DNA of 8,101 bases from Firm-04 sp964463355 (GCA_964463355.1 CAYXBP010000041.1:1-8101), one strand, 5' to 3'. Counted from the stretch's first letter, positions 1 through 5,895 are shown. Notes: a model not told the origin generated them from the letters alone. Numbers and translations are program-made.

Positions 1-33
1 GAAGTTCCCTTTGGGCTGATCGACTTCTTTTAA
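1..33 (+). CDS. Possible last ten codons of an upstream gene
   Basis: Reading from base 1 gives EVPFGLIDFF followed by TAA at 31-33. Codon choice (ctg, atc, gac, ttc) resembles the genes downstream, so this may be the C-terminus of a gene that starts before the window. Ten codons are too few to identify a family, and no terminator hairpin separates the stop from the next promoter. A chance open stretch is about as likely. Confidence 0.25.
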   Translation, partial: EVPFGLIDFF

Positions 34-69
34 CTCCCTGATTGTCCACTCCCTGCGGTAAAATAAGCA

Positions 70-99
70 TTGACAAACCCCCTTGTAGCGTGGTATGAT
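70..99 (+). promoter_or_regulatory. Sigma-A-like promoter of the GH9 cellulase
   Basis: A perfect -35 box TTGACA (70-75) is followed after 18 bp by TATGAT (94-99), one mismatch from TATAAT. Transcription would begin near 105-107, about 47 nt before the chosen ATG. It is the only good promoter before the gene and points to vegetative expression. Confidence 0.75.
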
Positions 100-105
100 A
101 TAGAT

Positions 106-127
106 AAGCAACTGTATATCGTTGCTT
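106..127 (+). promoter_or_regulatory. 5'-terminal stem-loop in the GH9 leader
   Basis: AAGCAAC (106-112) and GTTGCTT (121-127) form a perfect 7-bp stem around an 8-nt loop. The stem starts at the start point expected from the promoter at 70-99 and ends before the ribosome binding site at 135-143, leaving that site free. It would fit a 5' mRNA-stabilising hairpin. That role is inferred. Confidence 0.5.
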
Positions 128-134
128 GATCAAT

Positions 135-143
135 GAGAGGAGG
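135..143 (+). promoter_or_regulatory. Ribosome binding site that fixes the GH9 start
   Basis: GAGAGGAGG lies 9 nt before ATG 153. An in-frame TTG at 126 would place this site inside the coding region, so ATG 153 is preferred. ATG 153 also opens directly into a normal signal peptide (MKRTKIAALA...). Confidence 0.85.
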
Positions 144-152
144 ATTTTTCTT

Positions 153-2426
153 ATGAAGCGTACCAAAATCGCTGCGCTGGCGACCGCTGCTGTTATGGGC
201 GTGGCTGCATTGCCGCTTTGCAACAATGTGACCATGACCGCCGATGCGGCAGAGGGTTATAACTACGCCGAAGCGCTGCAAAAAGCCATGTTTTTCTATC
301 AGGTGCAGGAGTCTGGCCCACTTTCCGAGGGCAATCAGGTGACTTGGCGCGCCGACAGCATGATGAGCGACTATGTTCTGGGTGGCTGGTTCGATGCCGG
401 TGACCACATCAAATTTACCCTGACCAATTCCTATTCTGCTTCAATGCTGGCATGGGGTATGTTGCAGTTTGGTGATGGCATCAAGCAAGCAGGTCTGATT
501 GATACCTACCGTAACAGCCTTGCTTATGCGCTGGATTACATCGCGGCTTGTGATCTTGGTGATGAAGTGGTTTACCAGATCGGCGAAGAGGGCTTTGATC
601 ACAAATGGTGGGGCTCCGCGGAAATCTACAACTATAAGCGTGAACAGATGGAAGGAGAAGCGCAACGCCCCTACTATCTCACTGCGGATTCTAATGTGAC
701 AGGTCATATGGCGGCGGCTCTGGCAGCAGGATACCTTGTGTTTAAAGATGCAGATGCTGCCCGCGCTGCGAACTATCTCGCCCATGCCAAAAACTGCTTC
801 GATATTGCAAATACCACAAGAGATCACGGCAATACACCTGCATCAGATTCGATGTACAAGTCTTCGCACTTTTACGATGAATTGTTCTGGTCTGCCAACT
901 GGCTGTATATGGCAACTGGTGATCAGACATATCTTGACCTGTGCGAAAGCGATTTTATCCCCAACCTCGGCAAAGAAGATCAATCCACTGAGATGAAGTA
1001 TACTTGGGGTATGTGCTGGGACGATACCCAGCAGGGCGGCACGTTGCTCTATGCCATCAATACCGGCAAGCAGCAATGGATCGACCAGTTTACAAAGCAT
1101 CTGGAATACTGGACAACAGGCTATGGCGGCAAGCAGATCAGCTACACTCCGGATGGTCTGGCATGGCTGTTCAATTGGGGTTCTCTGCGCCACGCGACAA
1201 CCACTGCATTTCTGGCGGCTGTTGCTGTGGAGGAGCTTTACGCCGACGATGCAGCAAAAACGCAGAAGTATACCGATTTTTACGAATCCCAGATGAATTA
1301 TGCCCTGGGCGATAACGCGTTGGGCATGAGCTATATCTTGGGTATGGGCGATACCTATCCGCAGGCATGGCATCACCGTACTTCTTCTGGCGTGTGGGAT
1401 GATCAGTGGACACAGCTTGGCGAGGAAAAATTCCACCGTCACACCCTCTATGGTGCGCTCATCGGTGGCCCTGCGCAAGATGGTTCCTATACCGATTCGG
1501 TTGGCCAATATCAATTCTCCGAGGTTGCCATCGACTATAACGCTGGCTATACCGCGCTGTTGGGCAAAATGATCGAAACATACGGCGGAAAAACTGACCC
1601 AGACTTCCCCGCAAAGTATCTGGCAGAGGAATTCGCAGAGGATCAGAAAGAGCCTACGCATAAGGAGTTTTACATGGAGGCTGCCATCAACCAGTCCTCC
1701 GATTCCTACATTGAGATCAAGGCACAGGCAACGAATCACTCCGCGTTTCCTGCGCGTGTGGCAAGCAGCCTTTCCTACCGCTATTTCTTCGATATCTCTG
1801 AACTGCTGGAAAACGGTCTGACCATTGATGATGTAACCGTACGCATCGGTTACGATGAATTCAGCGGGAATACCGTGGCTTCGGAGCCGATCCACTACAA
1901 GGATAATATCTACTATGTGGAGTTTACCTATACGGATAGTTCTGTGATCCGTCCTTCGGGTCAGTCCGAGCATCAGGCAGAGTTGCAGTTCCGCCTTGCT
2001 GTTCCCGATAATAACAAGGTGTGGGATTCCACCAATGACTGGTCATTCCAAGGATTGCAGGCAGGCAACAACAATACCGCCATTACACCCTATATTTGTA
2101 TGTACGACTCTGGCGTGATGATTTGGGGCATTGAGCCTGACGGCACAACACCAGATCCCGCTGCGACCGTTCCCCCTGCCACTGGGACGACCACTCAGCC
2201 TGTTGTGAATGCCACAAAGTACGGCGATGTGAACTGCGACGGCCTTGTAAAGGTGGATGATGTCATTCTGCTGAACCGTTTTATCGCAGAGGACGAGACG
2301 GTTTCCCTCTCTGCACAAGGCAATGCAAATGCTCGCTGCGGCGCAATAGAAGGCATTGCGGGTGATGATGCCATTGCAATTTTGCAGCTGCTTGCTGGTT
2401 TGGTAGATTCTCTGCCCTTGCAGTGA
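153..2426 (+). CDS. Secreted GH9 cellulase with CBM3c and dockerin (processive-endoglucanase architecture)
   Basis: A 757-residue exported cellulase that should cleave beta-1,4-glucan by inversion. Residues 1-33 are a Sec signal peptide (KR, hydrophobic core, then ADAAE). Residues 36-475 are a GH9 catalytic domain. It shows the opening YNYAEALQKAMFFYQ, the DAGDH motif with the Asp pair D81/D84 (base side), HHRT at 407-410, HTLYGALIGGP, and SEVAIDYNAGY with the probable acid E457. Residues about 505-640 resemble a family 3c carbohydrate-binding module (NDWSFQG near its end), which in GH9-CBM3c enzymes extends the active-site cleft and supports processivity. A Pro/Thr linker (661-688) leads to a type I-like dockerin (691-752) that would attach the enzyme to a scaffoldin cohesin. 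The second calcium loop of this dockerin is degenerate. The gene has its own promoter and terminator and so looks monocistronic. The domain architecture is clear; the exact substrate preference is inferred. Confidence 0.96.
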   Translation: MKRTKIAALATAAVMGVAALPLCNNVTMTADAAEGYNYAEALQKAMFFYQVQESGPLSEGNQVTWRADSMMSDYVLGGWFDAGDHIKFTLTNSYSASMLAWGMLQFGDGIKQAGLIDTYRNSLAYALDYIAACDLGDEVVYQIGEEGFDHKWWGSAEIYNYKREQMEGEAQRPYYLTADSNVTGHMAAALAAGYLVFKDADAARAANYLAHAKNCFDIANTTRDHGNTPASDSMYKSSHFYDELFWSANWLYMATGDQTYLDLCESDFIPNLGKEDQSTEMKYTWGMCWDDTQQGGTLLYAINTGKQQWIDQFTKHLEYWTTGYGGKQISYTPDGLAWLFNWGSLRHATTTAFLAAVAVEELYADDAAKTQKYTDFYESQMNYALGDNALGMSYILGMGDTYPQAWHHRTSSGVWDDQWTQLGEEKFHRHTLYGALIGGPAQDGSYTDSVGQYQFSEVAIDYNAGYTALLGKMIETYGGKTDPDFPAKYLAEEFAEDQKEPTHKEFYMEAAINQSSDSYIEIKAQATNHSAFPARVASSLSYRYFFDISELLENGLTIDDVTVRIGYDEFSGNTVASEPIHYKDNIYYVEFTYTDSSVIRPSGQSEHQAELQFRLAVPDNNKVWDSTNDWSFQGLQAGNNNTAITPYICMYDSGVMIWGIEPDGTTPDPAATVPPATGTTTQPVVNATKYGDVNCDGLVKVDDVILLNRFIAEDETVSLSAQGNANARCGAIEGIAGDDAIAILQLLAGLVDSLPLQ

Positions 2427-2498
2427 GGAATACGTGGGGCAAAGCAGTTTTCTGAAGTATTCCGGTATTGCATCATGTATATAGCGATATAATATGCG

Positions 2499-2548
2499 AA
2501 AAAGCATCTGTGCGATTGCCATTTATGTGGCGGCACAGGTGCTTTTTT
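2499..2548 (+). terminator. Rho-independent terminator after the GH9 gene
   Basis: AAAAAGCATCTGTGC (2499-2513) pairs with GCACAGGTGCTTTTT (2533-2547) through one G-U pair, and an inner GCC/GGC can pair within the loop. The right arm runs into six T residues (2543-2548). It lies 73 nt after the cellulase stop and separates that gene from the cotJ operon. The A-run on the left arm could allow some termination in reverse. Confidence 0.85.
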
Positions 2549-2632
2549 GTGTGAGAAAGTATGGTTTCCGCATCTGCAATAGTATGGGTAGAATCGCATA
2601 AAAGCAAACTGTGTCGAAATTCGCCTGCAATG

Positions 2633-2640
2633 CATACACT
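2633..2640 (+). promoter_or_regulatory. Candidate sigma-E-type -10 box of the cotJ operon
   Basis: CATACACT matches the Bacillus subtilis sigma-E -10 consensus as I recall it (CATACAnT). It lies 52 nt before the chosen cotJA ATG and would start transcription near 2647. The B. subtilis cotJ operon is under sigma-E, which fits. No good -35 box is visible at 13-15 bp upstream; the nearest AT-rich match, CGAAATT at 2615-2621, is only 11 bp away. The call therefore rests on the -10 box and context. Confidence 0.4.
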
Positions 2641-2646
2641 ATACTA

Positions 2647-2664
2647 CGCATCCGAAAGGGTGCG
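2647..2664 (+). promoter_or_regulatory. GNRA-capped stem-loop in the cotJA leader
   Basis: CGCATCC (2647-2653) pairs with GGGTGCG (2658-2664), seven pairs including one U-G, closed by a GAAA tetraloop, which is a stable RNA fold. It begins where a transcript from the sigma-E-like box at 2633 would start, parallel to the hairpin at the 5' end of the GH9 leader. A stabilising role is inferred. Confidence 0.5.
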
Positions 2665-2692
2665 AATCAACGTGAAAGGAACGGTGCATTAC

Positions 2693-2932
2693 ATGATGCA
2701 AATGATTAATGCAGACACTCATGCCGATGATATGTCTGTGTTTCCAGCACTGATCTTGCTGGCATCCTCCTATATGCCTTTTCAAGCGTGGGAAGAACCA
2801 CTGGATTATAGCACGGCACTAGAAAGCGGCACGGTTTTCCCCTCCCTTGTCATGCCCTTTATGATGAGCTATGGCTGCAACGGTTGCGCTGCGGCGCAGC
2901 TTGAACAGGAGAAAGGAGATCCGCTATGGTGA
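2693..2932 (+). CDS. cotJA: CotJA-like spore coat associated protein
   Basis: A 79-residue protein, first gene of a cotJA-cotJB-cotJC set. The recognisable core is LASSYMPFQAWEEPLDYSTALESG followed by a GTVFPSLVMPF stretch (about residues 23-56). It corresponds to the family pattern of an A-x-x-Y-V-P-F-Q box followed by E-A-L-x-x-G-T-L-F-P-E-L. The C-terminal part has a GCNGC cysteine pair whose role I do not know. The frame is open from 2561, but ATG 2693 is chosen because AAGGA (2676-2680) lies upstream, the homologous region starts soon after, and the leader hairpin lies before it. ATG 2696, ATG 2702 and GTG 2672 remain possible. CotJA is needed for assembly of CotJC into the spore coat in Bacillus. 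Its stop overlaps the cotJB start (ATGGTGA), which implies translational coupling. Confidence 0.75.
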   Translation: MMQMINADTHADDMSVFPALILLASSYMPFQAWEEPLDYSTALESGTVFPSLVMPFMMSYGCNGCAAAQLEQEKGDPLW

Positions 2933-3219
2933 TGAAAAATGCTTCGCAACGCCGTCCAGAATCCATGAGCCGCAATGAATTGACACAATGGATGCGCCAA
3001 TTGCAATTCACTATGCGCGATATCGCACTTTTTTTAGATACACACCCCGATGATCCTAACGCCCATCGAACGTATCTTAACACACTTGGCAAGTGGAAAG
3101 AAGCACTTGCAGTGTATCATGATCGCTTCGGCTTGCAGTTTCAGGAGCAGCTTTGCGAGCATACCGACTGGCACGCATGGACTTCTGCGCCATGGCCTTG
3201 GGAAAAGGAGGATAACTGA
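2926..3219 (+). CDS. cotJB: CotJB-like spore coat protein
   Basis: A 97-residue soluble protein of the CotJB family. The family core is visible as LTQWMRQLQFTMRDIALFLDTHPDDPN with a downstream Y-x-x-x-L-G-K-W-K-E-A-L stretch (about residues 20-63), and the end is Trp-rich (TDWHAWTSAPWPWEKE), as is common in CotJB. ATG 2926 is chosen because GGAG at 2915-2918 lies 7 nt upstream. It overlaps the cotJA stop by 7 nt. ATG 2932 would leave a 13-nt gap and is less likely. The stop TGA (3217-3219) directly abuts the cotJC ATG, so the three genes are tightly coupled. In Bacillus the protein belongs to the inner coat layers; no enzymatic activity is known to me. Confidence 0.87.
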   Translation: MVMKNASQRRPESMSRNELTQWMRQLQFTMRDIALFLDTHPDDPNAHRTYLNTLGKWKEALAVYHDRFGLQFQEQLCEHTDWHAWTSAPWPWEKEDN

Positions 3220-3861
3220 ATGTGGCAATATCAAAAAACATTGCAATATCCCGTGAAGATTAAGCAGCCCAATGCGCGGCTCGCCAAGATGGTGATCACA
3301 CAGCTTGGGGGCCCGGATGGAGAATTGGGCGCATCCATGCGATATCTCAACCAGCGATATACCATGCCGCTACCCCAGCTTGCCGGGCTGTTAACGGATA
3401 TTGGGACGGAAGAACTCTCACATCTCGAAATTATATCTGCGTTAGTATACCAGCTCACGAAAGGACTAACACCCGAACAGTTGGAAGCACAGGGGTTTGC
3501 ACCGTATTTTGTGGATCATACCACGGGAATTTACCCTGTGGCGGCAACGGGCGTACCGTTTTCCGCAGCAACGTTCCAGTGTACAGGCGATACCATTGCC
3601 GATTTGCACGAAGATATGGGTGCAGAGCAGAAGGCGCGCAAGACCTACGATAACATTTTGCGACTTGCGGATGACCCCGATGTACGCGATGTGATTCGTT
3701 TTCTGCGTGAACGAGAAATTGTGCATTATCAGCGATTCGGCGAGGGAATGCGTTTGTTACAGGATCAGCTAGCGAAATTCTCGCCGTATCCTAATAATCC
3801 CTATGCCTTTAATCCTTCGTATGATACGGAATGCATGAAAAAAGCATCGCGCAAAGCATAA
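3220..3861 (+). CDS. cotJC: CotJC, manganese-catalase family spore coat protein
   Basis: A 213-residue ferritin-like four-helix protein of the CotJC / manganese catalase family, expected to disproportionate hydrogen peroxide at a di-manganese site. All five usual metal ligands can be placed: E35 in GPDGELGA, E65 and H68 in the TEELSH motif (ExxH), E136 in GAEQKARKTY, and H169 in REREIVHYQRF. Spacing and length fit the short CotJC form, which lacks the C-terminal extension of stand-alone catalases. AAAAGGAGG at 3203-3211, 8 nt upstream, fixes ATG 3220. It closes the cotJ operon and is followed by a hairpin at 3878-3912. In spore formers it is a coat component. In this setting it may also protect an anaerobe from oxygen, which is inferred. 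Confidence 0.93.
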   Translation: MWQYQKTLQYPVKIKQPNARLAKMVITQLGGPDGELGASMRYLNQRYTMPLPQLAGLLTDIGTEELSHLEIISALVYQLTKGLTPEQLEAQGFAPYFVDHTTGIYPVAATGVPFSAATFQCTGDTIADLHEDMGAEQKARKTYDNILRLADDPDVRDVIRFLREREIVHYQRFGEGMRLLQDQLAKFSPYPNNPYAFNPSYDTECMKKASRKA

Positions 3862-3877
3862 AACCTGCCATGATACA

Positions 3878-3912
3878 GCAAAAGGACACTGCATCATGTA
3901 GTGTCCTTTTGC
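3878..3912 (+). terminator. Perfect hairpin after cotJC, probable bidirectional terminator
   Basis: GCAAAAGGACACT (3878-3890) and AGTGTCCTTTTGC (3900-3912) pair perfectly over 13 bp around a 9-nt loop. The T-run is inside the stem and only a weak T-rich stretch (TGTTATATTTG) follows. It lies 17 nt after the cotJC stop and before the GH8 promoter. Confidence 0.75.
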
Positions 3913-3957
3913 CTGTTATATTTGCCTGTTAAAAAAGTAAGAATGAATGTTTCCCAC

Positions 3958-3986
3958 TTGCCAAATCGAGGCAACTGTGATATAAT
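3958..3986 (+). promoter_or_regulatory. Extended -10 promoter of the GH8 gene
   Basis: TTGCCA (3958-3963) is followed after 17 bp by a perfect TATAAT (3981-3986), with TGA directly before it (3978-3980), making an extended -10. Transcription should start near 3993, leaving a leader of about 60 nt. Unlike the GH9 and cotJA leaders, no strong 5'-terminal hairpin is evident; only a 4-bp GGTG/CACC pairing (3990-3993 with 4010-4013) can be drawn. Confidence 0.8.
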
Positions 3987-4043
3987 AGCGGTGGACGACT
4001 ATCGGAATACACCAAAATAAAGAATCGTTGAAAATAATTTTAT

Positions 4044-4048
4044 GGAGG
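4044..4048 (+). promoter_or_regulatory. Ribosome binding site that fixes the GH8 start
   Basis: GGAGG lies 6 nt before ATG 4055. The in-frame TTG at 4028 would put it inside the coding region and add a non-signal-like N-terminus, so ATG 4055 is preferred. Confidence 0.85.
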
Positions 4049-4054
4049 ATAAAC

Positions 4055-5521
4055 ATGAAACATATCATTTACAAAATAATTGCTGTTGCAATTGCCACAG
4101 GAAACATGATAAGCTGCACTGCATCATCAGCTGCCACACAAGAGGTACATAATATGACGACCAATGCACTTTCTGATGAAACCATACGGTTTTACAACTA
4201 CTGGAAAGAAAAGTATCTTGCACAGGATACCTATGTTCAGGATGAGATGCAGTATTATGTTTTTTATGGAGAGCAGACTTATGCAGAGGCTGACGATGCA
4301 GTTGCAGTTACGGTATCAGAGGCACATGGTTATGGTATGCTCATTGCGGTGTCTATGGCAGAGTACGATAATGAGGCAAAGGACATTTTCGATGGTATGT
4401 ACTGGTATTACAGGGCGCATCTCAGCAGCATTGGTCCGAATTTGATGGCATGGCAGCAGATCGATAACGGTTCAGCAATTGTCAATTCCTCTGGTGCGGA
4501 TTCTGCAACAGACGGCGATATGGACATTGCCTATGCCCTTTTGATGGCAGACAGTATATGGGGTAGCAGTGGGGAGATCAATTATAAGCAAGCAGCTGTA
4601 AATATAATCAATGACATTATGACCTACGAGGTGAATCAAACCGATTGGATATTGCAGCTTGGTGACTGGGTCTACTGGTCGAGTAGTGAAGACGAGTACT
4701 ATACTGCTACACGTTCTTCAGATTTTATGGTGCAGTATATGCCTGTTTTTGCGAAGATAACTGGAGATGACCGTTGGATGCATCTTTACGAAAGCACCTA
4801 CCGCATCATCAACGGAATTGTTGATACTTACGGCACGGGAATCTTGCCCGATTTTATTGTAAAGGATAGCACAACAGGAAAATTTATTCCTGCATCAGCA
4901 CACTTCCTTGAAAGTGAAAATGATGGCAATTACTATTACAATGCTTGTCGTACACCATGGCGCATCAGCATGGATTATCTGGTGGGAGGAAACGAGAATG
5001 CAAAGAAATTTGCAGATACACTCACGAGATTTATTATCCGAGAAACGGCTGGTGATCCTTGGAAAATCATGGCGGGGTATACTCCAAATGGTACTGCTGT
5101 TTCAGATTGGAACGATCTTTGCTTCAATGCACCGTATATGATTGCAGCAGCATGTGGTGACAATTTAGAATGGCATGATGCAGTCAGAGAAATGTGCGTA
5201 AACTATGGCGAAAATGTGTACTATGGAGATACGATCACCATGCTTTGCCTGATTGTGGATGACGGCGGCTGGATTGTGCCTGCAAGCGAAAATAAAACTG
5301 TTCAAGGCGATGTGAATGCAGACGGAAAATTGACTGTTGCTGATATGGTGGCGCTCCAGAAGTGGCTGCTTGCCGTGCCAGATGCATATCTTGCAAACTG
5401 GAAGGCTGCTGATCTCTGTGAGAATGATAGGCTGGATGTGTCTGATCTTTGCATTATGAAGCAGAAACTATTGGGATCGACTCAGTCGCCTCAAAAAACA
5501 ACTTCCACCAAACGCATATAA
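4055..5521 (+). CDS. Secreted GH8 glucanase with C-terminal dockerin
   Basis: A 488-residue exported enzyme of glycoside hydrolase family 8, expected to cleave beta-1,4 or mixed-linkage beta-glucan by inversion inside a cellulosome. Residues 1-27 form a signal peptide; a Cys at 21 leaves lipoprotein processing possible. The GH8 domain spans about 36-410. The proton donor is E89 in TVSEAHGYGM, and the family signature ATDGDMDIAYALLMA is at 151-165. At YYYNACRTPWRISMDY the expected base Asp is N296, the pattern I associate with subfamily GH8b (Bacillus chitosanases and lichenases), where a loop Glu serves instead; E286 or E288 are candidates. After only a short spacer, two dockerin repeats follow: loop 419-430 (D419, N421, D423, D430) and loop 453-464 (D453, N457, D464). 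There is no carbohydrate-binding module. The gene is more A+T-rich than the GH9 gene and seems monocistronic. Confidence 0.95.
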   Translation: MKHIIYKIIAVAIATGNMISCTASSAATQEVHNMTTNALSDETIRFYNYWKEKYLAQDTYVQDEMQYYVFYGEQTYAEADDAVAVTVSEAHGYGMLIAVSMAEYDNEAKDIFDGMYWYYRAHLSSIGPNLMAWQQIDNGSAIVNSSGADSATDGDMDIAYALLMADSIWGSSGEINYKQAAVNIINDIMTYEVNQTDWILQLGDWVYWSSSEDEYYTATRSSDFMVQYMPVFAKITGDDRWMHLYESTYRIINGIVDTYGTGILPDFIVKDSTTGKFIPASAHFLESENDGNYYYNACRTPWRISMDYLVGGNENAKKFADTLTRFIIRETAGDPWKIMAGYTPNGTAVSDWNDLCFNAPYMIAAACGDNLEWHDAVREMCVNYGENVYYGDTITMLCLIVDDGGWIVPASENKTVQGDVNADGKLTVADMVALQKWLLAVPDAYLANWKAADLCENDRLDVSDLCIMKQKLLGSTQSPQKTTSTKRI

Positions 5522-5525
5522 TACA

Positions 5526-5738
5526 CCACTGAAAAAGGTTTATCTGTTCGGAAAGATCGCCACGAATCATCCTGGTACAGCGCAAACCACAACAATTCGC
5601 GACTATACCTTCTCTTCCCGCGCAATGCGTTACGCGTATGCTGTACCGAATGGCGGTTCCAGTGGTCAAGCCCTGATCAATCTGATGAAGGCATTGTACC
5701 TGTACAATCGTGCTGCATTTGAATATCAACAGAATAAA
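5526..5738 (+). pseudogene. Start-less C-terminal remnant of a probable surface protein
   Basis: A frame different from that of GH8 is open from 5460 to 5834. From about 5526 it reads like real protein: PLKKVYLFGKIATNHPGT, then TTTIRDYTFSSRAMRYAYAV, then QALINLMKALYLYNRAAFEY up to about 5738. The end resembles the ALxxYNxAAxxYF-type tail seen in some secreted clostridial and ruminococcal proteins; that likeness is from memory. Nothing before the internal ATG at 5625 can start it, that ATG has no clear ribosome site, and the frame runs through the terminator hairpin, so its stop has been lost; a one-base shift would give TAA at once. I read it as a decayed gene end, possibly an ancestral neighbour deleted when GH8 was placed here. 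A chance open frame is possible. Confidence 0.4.
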
Positions 5739-5741
5739 AAT

Positions 5742-5778
5742 AAAAGCGGACGCCCTTTTTTCGGTGTCCGCCTTTTTT
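5742..5778. terminator. Bidirectional terminator between GH8 and the convergent operon
   Basis: GCGGACGCC (5746-5754) pairs with GGTGTCCGC (5763-5771), nine pairs with one wobble. Six T residues follow on the + strand (5773-5778) and an A-rich tract precedes (5735-5745), giving a T-run for the - strand. It would end both the GH8 transcript and the kinase/phosphatase operon that converges on it. Confidence 0.85.
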
Positions 5779-5799
5779 CTCCGTGCCATCATTTTACCT

Positions 5800-5895
5800 C
5801 TAAGGTTCTGCCAACAAGGTTTCGACAGGGTTAAAATAGTACCAATGATTTCCATCATACATCCAGCCATATTCGTTTCTCGCAGATAAAAGCAA
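5800..5895 (-). pseudogene. Cell-wall-binding-repeat-like tail downstream of the phosphatase
   Basis: Directly after the TGA stop of the phosphatase gene, the same frame stays open for 31 codons to TAG (5802-5800) and contains RNEYGWMYDGNHWYYFNPVE. This resembles one choline/cell-wall-binding repeat (pattern GWxYDGxxWYYFNxxG). It has no credible start of its own. It may be the last repeat of a deleted surface protein or a chance match. It also lies just before the bidirectional terminator, so it would be part of the operon's 3' UTR. Confidence 0.35.

Noticed and set aside
126..152. TTG start giving a nine-residue longer GH9 protein
   Set aside because: The ribosome binding site GAGAGGAGG lies inside this extension, and ATG 153 begins a normal signal peptide.
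843..1973. A 376-codon open frame on the - strand inside the GH9 gene
   Set aside because: It is antisense to a clear GH9-CBM3c coding region, lacks a ribosome site and has no recognisable domains; its openness follows from the codon pattern of the + strand gene.
2561..2692. N-terminal extension of cotJA back to ATG 2561
   Set aside because: The added 44 residues have no CotJA similarity, and the region holds the leader hairpin and promoter-like box; ATG 2561 also lacks a good ribosome site.
4028..4054. TTG start for the GH8 protein
   Set aside because: GGAGG at 4044-4048 serves ATG 4055, and the extension would spoil the signal peptide.
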